Source: Castellaniella sp049671645 (GTDB lineage: Bacteria; Pseudomonadota; Gammaproteobacteria; Burkholderiales; Burkholderiaceae_B). From it: DNA of 64,000 nt. The notes under the pieces were generated by a model. It ran no database searches. It saw only the letters and a list, made by a program, of their open reading frames with translations, and was not told where the DNA came from. The DNA is taken from contig NZ_JBATVG010000014.1 of assembly GCF_049671645.1 (NCBI RefSeq), positions 62,001 through 126,000 on the forward strand. The letters are read 5' to 3'. Shown in pieces: positions 27,585 through 37,149 of this stretch. Position 1 is the first letter of the stretch. Each line of letters begins with the position of its first letter. Position numbers and translations under genes: made by a program.

Positions 27585-28430
27585 TCAGACCGGCGGGTTC
27601 AGGCGTCCCCCCAGGGACAGGACCTCCGTGCGCAGCCAGGCCAGCGCCCGGGCCGCGGAATCGGGTTCGCCTTTCACACCCAGTTCGATGTGCGGATGGC
27701 CGCCCGAATCCCCGACATTGGGCAGACTGAAGGCCCGGATCCCGGGCCAGCGCTGCTCCAGGGATTCCAGGGCGGGCGTGATGCGCGATTCGGGCAGGCC
27801 GAAGACCAGGAAGGAATGTTCGACCCGGGCTTCCTGGTGATGCCAGCGGGCGTAGCGGGTATCCAGCGTCCAGGCCATCATGGGGTGGGCCATGACGGGG
27901 AAACCCGGCATGAAGCTGTGATTGCGGATGTAAAACCCGGGGATGCGGTTGTAGCTGTTGGGAATGATGTCCGCGCCCACCGGGAATACCCCCATCTGCA
28001 GGCGCTGCTGGTTCTCGGGGGTGGACATGTCGGCGCTGCCCTGCCCCTTGGCCGCCATTTCCGCGCACCGTTCGCCGATCAGCCGGGCCGCTTCGGGATG
28101 CAGGGCCAGGCCCACCCCCAAAGCGCGGGCGGCCGCCTGGCGGGTACGGTCGTCGGGCGTGGCCCCGATGCCGCCGCAGCAAAAAACCAGATCGCCGGTC
28201 GCGAAGCTGCGTCGCAGACAGGCCGTGATGTCGTCCTCGTCGTCGGAAATGAATTCCGCCGCCTTCAGCCGCATGCCGCGGGCCTGCAGCAGTTCGATCA
28301 GGGTGGCGAAGTGCTTGTCCTGGCGCCGACCCGACAGGATTTCGTCGCCAATCGCAATCAGGCGCACCGACGGAACGGGTGAGCGCGCCGCCTGTGACGC
28401 AGACGGAGGGATGCTCGGGGAGGATGTCAT
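27585..28430 (-). CDS. CinA-like molybdopterin-binding domain protein
   Basis: A 281-residue protein with an N-terminal MoaB/CinA-type molybdopterin-binding fold: AIGDEILSGRRQDKH near residues 26-40, then FCCGGIGATPDDRTR around 83-97, and a G-FYIRNHSFMPGFP segment. It resembles the COG1058 domain of CinA without the C-terminal pyridine-nucleotide amidase domain. Stand-alone members are widespread but poorly characterised; an ADP-ribose or nicotinamide-nucleotide pyrophosphatase role is known for CinA. It lies 48 bases downstream of the EI24-like gene and may be cotranscribed with it. Confidence 0.82.
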   Translation of the reverse strand: MTSSPSIPPSASQAARSPVPSVRLIAIGDEILSGRRQDKHFATLIELLQARGMRLKAAEFISDDEDDITACLRRSFATGDLVFCCGGIGATPDDRTRQAAARALGVGLALHPEAARLIGERCAEMAAKGQGSADMSTPENQQRLQMGVFPVGADIIPNSYNRIPGFYIRNHSFMPGFPVMAHPMMAWTLDTRYARWHHQEARVEHSFLVFGLPESRITPALESLEQRWPGIRAFSLPNVGDSGGHPHIELGVKGEPDSAARALAWLRTEVLSLGGRLNPPV

Positions 28431-28478
28431 CGAAGGGTTCCCGTTTGAGGATCAGAAATCAGGGGCCGGGGACCGCGG

Positions 28479-29279
28479 CTAGCGTCCCGGCATGTCGATC
28501 ACGGTTTCCGCCCGCAGGCGCCCGATGGCGTCCAGGCAGAAATGGGCATAGACCAGCGCTGAAAATACCGGCATCACGAGCCAGAACAAAGGCACCAGAT
28601 TGATCACGGCCAGAATGGCGGCGATCAGCCAGAGCTGCCGGTTGTGGCGGCGCCATAGCAGGCGCCGCTCGGCCGGGCTGGCGTGTTCGATCATGGCATC
28701 GACCCGCAGCATGCGGTTCAGCGCGAAGGCCCACCAGAAAATGGGCAGGACCAGCGCCATGGGCGGCAGCAGCCACAAAGGCATGGTGAACAGCCAGCCC
28801 AGGCAGAACAGCAGACCCACCCAGATGGCATTCCAGGTGCCCAGCACGGTCGCATGCTGCCCCTGGCGGCCAAGCCCCGGATAATCACGTTTTTCCAGGT
28901 GCTGCAGCACCAGGGGCATGACGAAGACGGCGGCAATGCCCAGCCCCAGGATCCCCGCCAGCGGCAGCAGCAGGCCGACCGCCATCAAGGGCACCAGCCA
29001 GAGCTTGAGCGAAAACAGCCCCACCGCCACCAGCCAGCCGTCCACCGTGTTGAATACCCCCCAGGATGTGGCTTCCTGATCCAGCCAGCCGGTCAAGGGC
29101 GACCAGAAGAACCACAGCAGGACGACCGCCCCCAGCGCAGCCACCAAAAAAGGCAGGAATAGCGCGGCGACCATGCGCGGATGCAATTGACTGAGCAGGG
29201 CGCGACGGAACGCCTGCCCGACCAGGGACAGGCCACGAGAAGACTGCGACCCGCGCAAGACAAGATTCTGATGCGTCAT
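28479..29279 (-). CDS. EI24/CysZ-like membrane protein
   Basis: A 266-residue polytopic inner-membrane protein with about six hydrophobic segments (near residues 35-60, 85-125, 155-190 and 220-245) and an EI24-domain pattern (VGQAFRRALLSQLHPRM at the start and FWWAFALNRMLRVDAM in the middle). The EI24 superfamily includes the sulfate permease CysZ, but sulfate transport cannot be claimed here because no cys gene is nearby. The second Met (MTHQN) is used as start, leaving three fewer residues than the longest frame. Confidence 0.78.
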   Translation of the reverse strand: MTHQNLVLRGSQSSRGLSLVGQAFRRALLSQLHPRMVAALFLPFLVAALGAVVLLWFFWSPLTGWLDQEATSWGVFNTVDGWLVAVGLFSLKLWLVPLMAVGLLLPLAGILGLGIAAVFVMPLVLQHLEKRDYPGLGRQGQHATVLGTWNAIWVGLLFCLGWLFTMPLWLLPPMALVLPIFWWAFALNRMLRVDAMIEHASPAERRLLWRRHNRQLWLIAAILAVINLVPLFWLVMPVFSALVYAHFCLDAIGRLRAETVIDMPGR

Positions 29280-29331
29280 ACGGCACACATGGTGTGAAAA
29301 GAAGATGGAATTTTCATACTATATTGCCCTG

Positions 29332-29709
29332 ATGAAAGTATTCAACCCCCACACCGATCTGCCCGCCCTGCGCGAGCGCCTGGCCCGGGACGACGGGCGC
29401 CGCATCGTGTGCTATTGCGCCGCCTGGTGCCGCACCTGCGATGGCTATCAACCCGCCCTGGAATCGCTGGCCGCGCAGCATCCCGACTGGACCTTCATCT
29501 GGGTGGACGTCGAGGACAGCCCCGACTGGCTGGGCGACGAAGACATCGAAAACTTTCCCACCGTGCTGGTGCAGGATCGCGCCGGCACACGCTTCTGGGG
29601 GGTTCAGCTGCCCTATGTCGAACATCTGCGGCGCCTGTTGGACGGCGCGGACGATCTACCGGTGCGGGATGACGGCCCCGGCCGTATCGACGACCTGGCA
29701 GGCGCCTGA
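29332..29709 (+). CDS. Thioredoxin-like protein with CRTC active site
   Basis: A 125-residue soluble thioredoxin-fold protein. The redox motif is AAWCRTCDGY near residues 28-37, and the cis-Pro is in NFPTVLVQD around 74-82. There is no signal peptide, so it should act in the cytoplasm as a thiol-disulfide oxidoreductase. An in-frame ATG nine codons upstream is an alternative start; neither ATG has a good ribosome-binding site, and an ATACTAT box lies just before the chosen one. It is divergent from the EI24-like gene and convergent with rhlE. Confidence 0.85.
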   Translation: MKVFNPHTDLPALRERLARDDGRRIVCYCAAWCRTCDGYQPALESLAAQHPDWTFIWVDVEDSPDWLGDEDIENFPTVLVQDRAGTRFWGVQLPYVEHLRRLLDGADDLPVRDDGPGRIDDLAGA

Positions 29710-29755
29710 ATCGGCCGGGTCGGGGCCGGCCATCCGCCGGCCGGGCCTGGAGAGA

Positions 29756-31141
29756 TCAGTCGGACTTGCGGGGGCCGCCCAGCAGCACCCCGACCGGCCG
29801 CCGCGCCGGCGTGACCGCGGGCCGGACATCCGGCATGGCGGGCTGATCGCCGACGGCCGCAGGAACATACGGCTGGGTGAAAAAATCATCCAGCGGCGCT
29901 TCGGAGGCGTGCCAGCCCTGCCCCCCGCTGCGATGCACCCCGACCGGACGGCGGCGGGGCTGGCGCGGCAATTCCAGCTCCCCGCGCGGGATCTTGGTCT
30001 TGATGAGTTTTTCGATATCCAGCAGGTAGCGCTCTTCATCCGGAGAGAACAGGGCGATGGCCTCGCCTTCCGCGCCCGCGCGGCCCGTACGTCCGATGCG
30101 GTGCACGTAGTCTTCCGGATTGCGCGGCAGATCGTAATTGATGACGCAGGGGATACCGGCCACGTCCAGTCCCCGGGCAGCCACGTCCGTGGCAACCAGG
30201 ACTTCCAGCGTGCCGGCCTTGAAGGCGTCCAGGGCCTTCATGCGTTCGACCTGGGACTTGTTGCCATGAATGGATTCCGCCCGGATGCCGTCCTGTTCCA
30301 GTTGCCGCGCCAGGCGGCTGCAGCCGATCTTGGTGTTGGAAAACACGATGACCTGGTTGAGCTGGCGGGATTTCACCAGATGCACCACGGCGCGGCGCTT
30401 GGCCTCGCCTTCCAGGGGATAGGCGATCTGCGTGACGGTATCGGCCGTGGCATTGGGCCGGGCGACTTCGACTTCGACGGGAGTGCGCAGGAAACTGCGG
30501 CCCAGCTTGCGGATTTCAGGGCTGAAGGTGGCGGAAAACAGCAGCCCCTGACGCCCCGGGGGCAACAGGCGCATGATGCGGTCCAGGTCGGGCAGGAAGC
30601 CCATGTCCAGCATGCGGTCGGCCTCGTCCAGCACCAGGATGCCGACCTGACCGAGGTTCACATTGCGCTGTTCCACGTGATCCAGCAGCCGCCCCGGGGT
30701 GGCGATCAGGATTTCGCAGCCCTGGCGCAGTTGTTCTTTTTGCGGGCGGATGTCCACGCCGCCGAAGACCACGGCCGCGCGCAGAGGCACGAACTGGCTG
30801 TAGCGCTGCACGTTTTCGTGAATCTGGTCGGCCAGTTCGCGTGTGGGGGTCAGGATCAGCGCCCGCACCGGATGACGGGCCGGCGATGCGCTGGTGCTGG
30901 CAAACGGCATCAGGCGATGCAGGATGGGCAGGGAAAATGCGGCGGTCTTGCCGGTGCCGGTCTGGGCCGCCCCCATGACGTCGCGCCCCGTCAGGGCAAT
31001 CGGGATGGCCTTGGCCTGGATCGGCGTGGCGGACGTGTAGCCCGTGGCCTCGATGGCCTTCATGATGCCTGGATGCAGGCCGAACTGGCCAAACGCGACG
31101 GGTTGTTCGGCAATGGGATCGGTAGGGGTGGATTCGGTCAT
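29756..31141 (-). CDS. rhlE: DEAD-box ATP-dependent RNA helicase RhlE
   Basis: A 461-residue RNA helicase. The ordered motifs are Q (GYTSATPIQ), I (AQTGTGKT), Ia (PTRELADQI), II (DEAD in LVLDEADRMLD), III (SAT), V (ATDVAARGLD) and VI (HRIGRTGRAG). The C-terminal 80 residues are basic and Pro-rich and contain RRPVGV twice, probably an RNA-binding tail. It acts in ribosome assembly and RNA turnover in the cytosol. It diverges from ilvE. Confidence 0.94.
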   Translation of the reverse strand: MTESTPTDPIAEQPVAFGQFGLHPGIMKAIEATGYTSATPIQAKAIPIALTGRDVMGAAQTGTGKTAAFSLPILHRLMPFASTSASPARHPVRALILTPTRELADQIHENVQRYSQFVPLRAAVVFGGVDIRPQKEQLRQGCEILIATPGRLLDHVEQRNVNLGQVGILVLDEADRMLDMGFLPDLDRIMRLLPPGRQGLLFSATFSPEIRKLGRSFLRTPVEVEVARPNATADTVTQIAYPLEGEAKRRAVVHLVKSRQLNQVIVFSNTKIGCSRLARQLEQDGIRAESIHGNKSQVERMKALDAFKAGTLEVLVATDVAARGLDVAGIPCVINYDLPRNPEDYVHRIGRTGRAGAEGEAIALFSPDEERYLLDIEKLIKTKIPRGELELPRQPRRRPVGVHRSGGQGWHASEAPLDDFFTQPYVPAAVGDQPAMPDVRPAVTPARRPVGVLLGGPRKSD

Positions 31142-31232
31142 TCGTAGCTAAAGGAACACAGGCGCCGGAATCGGCCCTGCGTGTTCATGAACAGTCTATT
31201 TTAACGTGCATCGCCGCAGGGCGGGCAATTGG

Positions 31233-31238
31233 TACAAT
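31233..31238 (+). promoter_or_regulatory. -10 box of the ilvE promoter
   Basis: TACAAT occurs 29 bases before the ilvE ATG in the rhlE-ilvE divergent region, with GGGAGA as ribosome-binding site further on. The -35 region is poorly conserved, so this is a tentative call. Confidence 0.4.
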
Positions 31239-31266
31239 AAATCCCTAATTCATCTGGGAGACGGCA

Positions 31267-32187
31267 ATGTCCATGGCTGACCGCGATGGGGTGATCTGGT
31301 ATGACGGCAAACTCGTGCCCTGGCGCGACGCCACCACCCACGTCCTGACACACTCACTGCATTACGGCTTGTCCGTCTTCGAGGGCGTCCGAGCCTACAA
31401 GACCGACCACGGCACCGCCATCTTCCGCCTCGAAGACCACACCCGGCGCCTGTTCAATTCGGCGCATATCTACCAGATCAAGATTCCCTACACGCGCGAG
31501 GCCATCTCCGAAGCCCAGATCGAAGTCGTGCGCCGCAACGAACTGGAATCCTGCTACATCCGCCCGATCGTGTTCTACGGCTCCGAAAAAATGGGGGTTT
31601 CGCCCAAAGGCGCCATGGTGCACGTCGCCATCGCCGCCTGGCCCTGGGGCGCGTACCTGGGCGAAGAAGCCCTGAAGCAGGGCATCCGCGTCAAGATCTC
31701 TTCCTACGCCCGCCAGCATGTGAACGTCACCATGCCGCGCGCGAAGATCGCCAGCACCTACGCCAATTCCATCCTGGCCAATACCGAAGCCCTGGAACAC
31801 GGCTACGACGAGGCCATCCTGCTGGACACTGACGGCTTCGTGGCCGAAGGTTCCGGCGAAAACCTGTTCATCGTGCGCGACGGCGTGATCTACGAACCGG
31901 ATATCGCCTGCGCACTGACCGGCATCACCCGCGCCACGATCCACCAGATCGCCGCCGACCTGGGCCTGCAGGTCGCGTCCCGGCGCCTGACGCGCGACGA
32001 CCTGTACATCGCCGACGAGGCCTTCTTCACCGGCACGGCTGCCGAAGTCACGCCCATCCGTGAAATCGACGGCCGCCAGATCGGGGCCGGCGAACGCGGC
32101 CCCATCACCGCCCAATTGCAAAAAGCATTCTTCGAAGCCGTCTCGGGCAAAACCCCGAAATACCACCATTGGCTCTCGAAAGTCTGA
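31267..32187 (+). CDS. ilvE: Branched-chain amino-acid aminotransferase
   Basis: A 306-residue class IV PLP transaminase that interconverts Leu, Ile and Val with their 2-keto acids. Visible family positions are WYDGKLVPW and HSLHYGLSVFEGVRAY at the start, the catalytic Lys in PRAKIASTYANS near residue 160, and the cofactor-phosphate loop segments EGSGENLF and ALTGITRATI. Length matches E. coli IlvE. GGGAGA lies before the ATG. A zinc-finger protein gene follows after 11 bases. Confidence 0.96.
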   Translation: MSMADRDGVIWYDGKLVPWRDATTHVLTHSLHYGLSVFEGVRAYKTDHGTAIFRLEDHTRRLFNSAHIYQIKIPYTREAISEAQIEVVRRNELESCYIRPIVFYGSEKMGVSPKGAMVHVAIAAWPWGAYLGEEALKQGIRVKISSYARQHVNVTMPRAKIASTYANSILANTEALEHGYDEAILLDTDGFVAEGSGENLFIVRDGVIYEPDIACALTGITRATIHQIAADLGLQVASRRLTRDDLYIADEAFFTGTAAEVTPIREIDGRQIGAGERGPITAQLQKAFFEAVSGKTPKYHHWLSKV

Positions 32188-32198
32188 CAGGAAACCTC

Positions 32199-32429
32199 AT
32201 GAGCAGCACGCCCGCTTCATCCCAGAAACCGGAACCCATCGTCGTCGGCGCCGAAGACCTGCCCGTCTACTGCCCCGGCCCGAAATCCCCGCTCTGGTCC
32301 ATGCACCCCCGCACCTACATCGAAGTCGTGAAAAACGGGGTCGCCAAATGCCAGTACTGCGGCACTGAATACATTCTGCGCGACGGCGACCACCCGCATG
32401 GCCACGAACAGGCCGGCATCCGTATCTGA
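32199..32429 (+). CDS. Small CHCC-type zinc-finger protein
   Basis: A 76-residue protein with a zf-CHCC domain, the fold also found in the mitochondrial complex I subunit NDUFS6. The metal ligands are C in VYCPGP, H in MHPRTYIEV, and the CQYCGTEY pair. AGGAA precedes the ATG. Such proteins are often encoded next to ilvE in betaproteobacteria; their function is not established. The gene overlaps the next one by 32 bases. Confidence 0.88.
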   Translation: MSSTPASSQKPEPIVVGAEDLPVYCPGPKSPLWSMHPRTYIEVVKNGVAKCQYCGTEYILRDGDHPHGHEQAGIRI

Positions 32430-33516
32430 TTCGCCCGCCCGTCTCGACATCAGCCGCTGCCCCGTGCCGGCCTGGCTGCCGGGCGGGCATGCGCAAACGC
32501 TGTACGGCGCTTTCTGCGCGCAGCACCCCGCGATCCGCTTCGTCCGCGAACGGGTCGATACGCCCGACGGCGATTTCGTGGATCTGGACTGGTGCGGCCC
32601 GGGTCTGGATCCGCATGTCCGGCCGGATGGTCTGGCCACGCCCCACGAATCCAGCCTGGTCGGCACGGCCGCCAGTCGCTGGATGGAACCGGCCGACTGG
32701 CCCCGCCTGCCCGCGGACGCCCCCGCCCTGATCCTGTTCCACGGCCTGGAAGGCAGCAGCCTGAGTCCCTACATGCAGGCTATCGCCCATGCCTTCCGCA
32801 GCCGGGGCTGGGTGGTGGCGGCCGCCCATTTTCGGGGCTGCTCAGGCGTGCCCAATCGCATGGCGCGGGCCTACTACAGCGGCGACTCCTCGGAAATCGC
32901 CTTCCTCCTGGATCATGTCCGCTCGCGCCTGCCGCGGGCCGCCTGGCACGCCGCCGGTATTTCCCTGGGGGGCAACGCGCTGCTGAAACACCTGGGCGAG
33001 ACCGGCCGCGGCGCGCAAGGACTCCGGGCGGCGGCCGCCATTTCCGTGCCCATGGACTTGGCCGCCTGCGGGCGCCGGCTATCGGACACCGTCTGGGGGC
33101 GGCAGCTGTATTCACGCTATTTCCTGCACAGCATCCGCCGCAAAATCTTCGGCAAGGCTCAGGAATTCCCGGGCTCGGTGGACGTGCTGCGCACCCAGCG
33201 CATGCGCAGCCTGCGCGAATTCGACGATCTGTACACCGCCCCCATGCACGGCTACCGCAACGCGCTGGACTACTGGACACGTGCGGCCTGCCTGCCCCTG
33301 CTGCCGGACATCCGCGTACCCACCCTGATCCTGAACGCTCGCAACGACCCCTTCGTGCCCGAAGCCTCGCTGCCCGGAAGCCGCGACGCTTCATCGGACG
33401 TCCTGCTGCATCAGCCCAGCCAGGGGGGGCACGCCAGTTTCGTCACCGGCATGTTCCCGGGCCACCTGGGCTGGCTGCCCGCCCGGCTGCACCAGTTCTT
33501 CGACAGCGGGCGATAG
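32398..33516 (+). CDS. YheT-type alpha/beta hydrolase
   Basis: A 372-residue alpha/beta hydrolase of the YheT/ABHD1-3 group. The nucleophile Ser is in AGISLGGNALLKHLG, the acid in LNARNDPFVPE and the catalytic His in QGGHASFVTG. The N-terminal segment PAWLPGGHAQTLYG is the usual family start. Its start lies inside the zinc-finger gene (32-base overlap), so translation is probably coupled. Relatives are esterases or lipases of unclear physiological role. Confidence 0.88.
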   Translation: MATNRPASVSDSPARLDISRCPVPAWLPGGHAQTLYGAFCAQHPAIRFVRERVDTPDGDFVDLDWCGPGLDPHVRPDGLATPHESSLVGTAASRWMEPADWPRLPADAPALILFHGLEGSSLSPYMQAIAHAFRSRGWVVAAAHFRGCSGVPNRMARAYYSGDSSEIAFLLDHVRSRLPRAAWHAAGISLGGNALLKHLGETGRGAQGLRAAAAISVPMDLAACGRRLSDTVWGRQLYSRYFLHSIRRKIFGKAQEFPGSVDVLRTQRMRSLREFDDLYTAPMHGYRNALDYWTRAACLPLLPDIRVPTLILNARNDPFVPEASLPGSRDASSDVLLHQPSQGGHASFVTGMFPGHLGWLPARLHQFFDSGR

Positions 33517-33541
33517 CCGGCCGCCCGCTCCGGGCAATGCG

Positions 33542-35014
33542 TTATTTCTTGTAGGGTTCCAGCAGCGCCCGCTGATTTTCCAGGCGATCGCGCAAGGCGC
33601 GGATGCGCATGTCCAGACGCGACTGCTCGTAGAAGTCCCGGGACAGGCGGCGCGCCTGCTGCAGGTGTTCCATGGCCGTCGGCAAGGCGCCCGTCTGCTC
33701 GAAATAGGACGCCATGGCTTCGTGCGCCTGGACTTTTTCGCCCAGGCGTTCCAGGCTGGTGGACAGCAACTGCTGGAATTCCGGCGTGTCGGGCCATTGC
33801 TGGATGGCGGCCTTCAGGAAATCCACTGCGGCCTGATCCTGCCCGGCCGCTTGCAAGGCGCGCGCCCGTTCGTCCGCGACCCCCTGGCTATGCGGCCAAT
33901 GTTTCCAGGCCTGGGCCGATGCCTCCACAGCGGCACTCGCGCTGCGCGCCCGCGCCAGACGGACCTCCAGCATATCCAGCTGGGGAGCCGGCTGTACCGC
34001 CCGGGCGGCCTCCACCTGCTGCTGGGCTGCCGCGGCCTGGCCGGCTTTCCAGTCCAGCCAGGCCAGGCCGTACAGAGCGGCGGCCTGACGGCTGCCCTGC
34101 CGATCGCGAGCCTCGCTCTTGAAAGTCTGCCGCAGGCGGTCCTCGGTGCCACGCCCCTGGATCAGCGCCAGCCGCGCCCGCACGAACCAGAACTCGGGAT
34201 CCGGATGCGCAGCGACAGGCGGCAGTTCGGCGATCCGGTTCTCGATATCGGACAGGCGCCGGATGGACAAGGGGTGGGTCGAGGCGTAGCCGCCTCCTGC
34301 GCCCTCGTTCAGGCGTGAGGCATTCATCAGGCGCCGGAACATATCCACCATGCCCCGGGGGTCGAAGCCCGCCTGGCGCATCATCTGGAAACCCGCGCGA
34401 TCGGCTTCCTGTTCCGCGCTGCGGGAAAAACCCAACTGGCGATCGATCGTGGCGGCCTGACCGAACGTCGCCACCCCCATGGCCAGATCCCCCTGCCCCG
34501 CCAAGGCCGCCAGCAGCGCCCCGATCAGGCTGGCCACCATCAGCCCGGTGCCCTGCGACTGCTGGGCGATGCCCCGGGCGATGTGGCGCTGCATGACGTG
34601 GCCGATTTCGTGCGCCAGCACGCCGGCCAGTTCGGATTCGCTCTGGGCGGCCACGACCAGGCCACTGTGGATGCCGATATAGCCGCCCGGCAGGGCGAAG
34701 GCGTTGATGGCCGGATCGCGCACCGCAAAGACGGTGATGGTCTGGGACAGCGGCTGGGGCGCATGTGAAGCCAGCTTCCGCCCCAGGCTGGTCAGGTATT
34801 GATTGATGTCCAGGTCAGCGATATAGGTCGGGTCATGGCGGCCCTGCTCCATGATGGCCTGGCCCAGGGTACGCTCGACCAGAGGCGATAACTCCGCCGC
34901 GGACGCGGCTCCCATCGATGGCAGCCCCATGGGCTGGCCCCAGGCGGGGAAGGCGCAGGCCAGCGCCGCCGACAGGCAGAAGGTTTGTCCGATGCGGCGC
35001 AGGCCGGTGTTCAT
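33542..35014 (-). CDS. BepA-like periplasmic M48 metalloprotease with TPR domain
   Basis: A 490-residue exported zinc protease. The signal peptide (residues 1-27) ends near AWGQ. The M48 catalytic motif HEIGH (H135, E136, H139) and the third-ligand segment EQEADRAG follow. The C-terminal half is made of TPR-like helices rich in Ala and Gln. It resembles BepA/YfgC, which assists and degrades LptD and other outer-membrane proteins. The start at MNTGLRR is used; the signal peptide begins there. It follows the ctaG-like gene by seven bases. Confidence 0.88.
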   Translation of the reverse strand: MNTGLRRIGQTFCLSAALACAFPAWGQPMGLPSMGAASAAELSPLVERTLGQAIMEQGRHDPTYIADLDINQYLTSLGRKLASHAPQPLSQTITVFAVRDPAINAFALPGGYIGIHSGLVVAAQSESELAGVLAHEIGHVMQRHIARGIAQQSQGTGLMVASLIGALLAALAGQGDLAMGVATFGQAATIDRQLGFSRSAEQEADRAGFQMMRQAGFDPRGMVDMFRRLMNASRLNEGAGGGYASTHPLSIRRLSDIENRIAELPPVAAHPDPEFWFVRARLALIQGRGTEDRLRQTFKSEARDRQGSRQAAALYGLAWLDWKAGQAAAAQQQVEAARAVQPAPQLDMLEVRLARARSASAAVEASAQAWKHWPHSQGVADERARALQAAGQDQAAVDFLKAAIQQWPDTPEFQQLLSTSLERLGEKVQAHEAMASYFEQTGALPTAMEHLQQARRLSRDFYEQSRLDMRIRALRDRLENQRALLEPYKK

Positions 35015-35021
35015 GGGCGGG

Positions 35022-35879
35022 CTACGAAGCGGCACGGGTCGAAGGCTGTGGCGCCCGGCGCTTGGGCTGCGGCAGACGGCCGCGCGACGACAGGCGCATC
35101 AAGGTCCCCAGGGCATACAAGAGGCCGAAGGTTTCGATCAGGCCCGCCGGCACCCACATGATCAGCCCCCCGATCACCTGATCGTCCAGCGCGCTGAAAC
35201 CGGGCAACGCCCGGCCGCACAGATCAAAAACCGGGTAGAGATCATGCCCCGTGAAGGCGATGATCGCCCCGGCCAGCATCTGCGGCGCCATGGTGAACAC
35301 CGGGGAAAAGATGCGTCCGCCCGCGGACAGGGAGGCGGGCGGGTGGGGCCGCCGATCCAGAATCAGATTCCAATAGAGCAGGCCGCTGATGACCACCGAC
35401 CAGTTCATGAAGCGGTAGATGCGCCAGTCCAGCATGGAATAGAACTGCACGGTCGGCTCCAGCCAGATCAGCACCAGCAGGACAAACAGGAAGGGAATCA
35501 GAAAGCGGTGGGTGGCCAGGGCTTCCAGCCGCCGCACCGGGCCGTGCCGCCGCGCAGCCGCCAGCCACACGCGCCAGCGCAGGGGCAGACCCGCCCGCAT
35601 GACCTGGCCGGGATAGGCCCCCATGATCAGCAAGGGCCCCAGGTGGTGCAGCACCAAGTGCTGCACGCGGTGGATGAAGAACATGCGTTCGGCGTAGTAG
35701 TCCACCCGGGTATGCAGGGACAGATACAGCAGCGCCCAGCCGATCCAGAACAGCGTCTGGCGCGCCCGGCCTACCCGATGAACATGCAATCCGCGCAGGA
35801 ACAGCCACGCCGAGGCCAGAAAGGCCAATACCAGGGTGGGAGAAAATTCCCAGGGCTGCAGCCAGGCAAGCAGATCCAT
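35022..35879 (-). CDS. ctaG: Cytochrome c oxidase assembly factor, Caa3_CtaG family
   Basis: A 285-residue polytopic membrane protein of the Caa3_CtaG family, which helps place copper in heme-copper oxidases. About seven helices are visible. Characteristic histidine-rich segments are HTRVDYYAERMFFIHRVQH and LVLHHLGPLLI (residues 55-85), and FTMAPQMLAGAIIAFTGHDLYP later. A copper role is known for the family and inferred here. It is followed immediately by the BepA-like protease gene and diverges from ubiH. Confidence 0.88.
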   Translation of the reverse strand: MDLLAWLQPWEFSPTLVLAFLASAWLFLRGLHVHRVGRARQTLFWIGWALLYLSLHTRVDYYAERMFFIHRVQHLVLHHLGPLLIMGAYPGQVMRAGLPLRWRVWLAAARRHGPVRRLEALATHRFLIPFLFVLLVLIWLEPTVQFYSMLDWRIYRFMNWSVVISGLLYWNLILDRRPHPPASLSAGGRIFSPVFTMAPQMLAGAIIAFTGHDLYPVFDLCGRALPGFSALDDQVIGGLIMWVPAGLIETFGLLYALGTLMRLSSRGRLPQPKRRAPQPSTRAAS

Positions 35880-35966
35880 GAGACAGCGCAATGGCTCGGA
35901 AAAACGCAATCCGTCTAGTTTAAAGCATTCTAAAATGGGCGTTTTCCCTGATCGCCCGCCCTGCCC

Positions 35967-37121
35967 ATGTCCGACCACCCGACCTACGACATCGTGATTC
36001 TCGGCTCCGGCCCGGTCGGCTGCGTGCTGGCCCTGGATCTGGCCCGCAGCGCGCCGCGCCCGGACCGCATCGCCCTGATGGGCCCCGATCCGGCCCCGCG
36101 CGCGCCCGACCAGGCCATCGACCCCCGCGCCCTGGCCCTGAATCACGGCAGCCGCCAACTGCTGCAGCACCTGGGGGCCTGGCCGGCCCGCGCCGCCGAC
36201 ATCCTGACCGTGCACGTGTCCCAGGCGGGACACCTGGGCCGCACCCTGATCGACCAGGCGGAGCTGGGCGTGCCCCGCCTGGGCTGCGTCGTGGCCTACG
36301 ACGCGCTGCTGGAATCCCTGCACGCGGCGGTCCGGCGCAGCGGCGTGCGACGGATCACCGAACGTCCGGCCCGGCCCCGACCCGGCCAGCCCGTCACCCT
36401 GCAACTGGCCGATGGCCCCGTCACCAGCCGCCTGGTGCTGATGTCCGACGGCGCCCGCCCCCAGGGGCTGCACCGTGAATATGGCCAGACCGCCGTGCTG
36501 GCCACGGTCCGGGCGGCACAGCCCGTCGCCGGGCGCGCCTTCGAACGCTTCACCCGCACCGGTCCGCTGGCCCTGCTGCCCCATCCCGCCGGCCAGGATC
36601 TGTACAGCCTGGTCTGGTGCGTCCGGCCCGAGCAGGCGCGCGCGCTGGCCGATCTGCCGCCCGACGCCTTCAACCAGGCCCTGCAGACCGCCTTCGGCCA
36701 ACGCCTGGGCGCACTGGAACGGACAGGCGGCGTCCATACTTTCCCGCTGTCCCTGCATGCGGGCCCCAGCCTTCAGGGCGCGGGCATCGTCGCCGTGGGC
36801 AATGCGGCCCAGACCCTGCACCCGGTGGCGGGACAGGGGCTGAACCTCGGGCTGCGCGATGCCGCCCAACTGGCGCATGCCCTGCAGCCCTGGCTGTCGG
36901 ACCCCGCGCAGCCGCTGCAGCCGCTGCTGGAACATCACGCCCGCCAGCGCCGCCTGGACCGGGGGCTGACGCTGGGCATCACCGATCTGCTGCCGCGGAT
37001 CTTCGCCACATCCAACCCCGCGCTGCGCCACCTGGGCGGCCTGGGCCTGGCGGCGCTGGACGTGCTGCCGGCCCTGCGCAAACCCCTGGCCCGCCACCTG
37101 CTGCAGGGCCAGCGGCTGTAG
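35967..37121 (+). CDS. ubiH: UbiH/VisC-type FAD-dependent hydroxylase
   Basis: A 384-residue flavoprotein monooxygenase of ubiquinone synthesis. FAD binding is shown by the N-terminal GSGPVGCVLAL, the DPRALAL-NHGS segment, and the C-terminal GNAAQTLHPVAGQGLNLGLRD (written here as its two halves GNAAQTLHP and AGQGLNLGLRD), which is the UbiH form rather than the GDAAH form of UbiF. It hydroxylates the aromatic ring at the membrane. dusB follows after 28 bases. Confidence 0.9.
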   Translation: MSDHPTYDIVILGSGPVGCVLALDLARSAPRPDRIALMGPDPAPRAPDQAIDPRALALNHGSRQLLQHLGAWPARAADILTVHVSQAGHLGRTLIDQAELGVPRLGCVVAYDALLESLHAAVRRSGVRRITERPARPRPGQPVTLQLADGPVTSRLVLMSDGARPQGLHREYGQTAVLATVRAAQPVAGRAFERFTRTGPLALLPHPAGQDLYSLVWCVRPEQARALADLPPDAFNQALQTAFGQRLGALERTGGVHTFPLSLHAGPSLQGAGIVAVGNAAQTLHPVAGQGLNLGLRDAAQLAHALQPWLSDPAQPLQPLLEHHARQRRLDRGLTLGITDLLPRIFATSNPALRHLGGLGLAALDVLPALRKPLARHLLQGQRL

Positions 37122-37149
37122 CCGCACGCCTGCTTCTACAATACCGGCC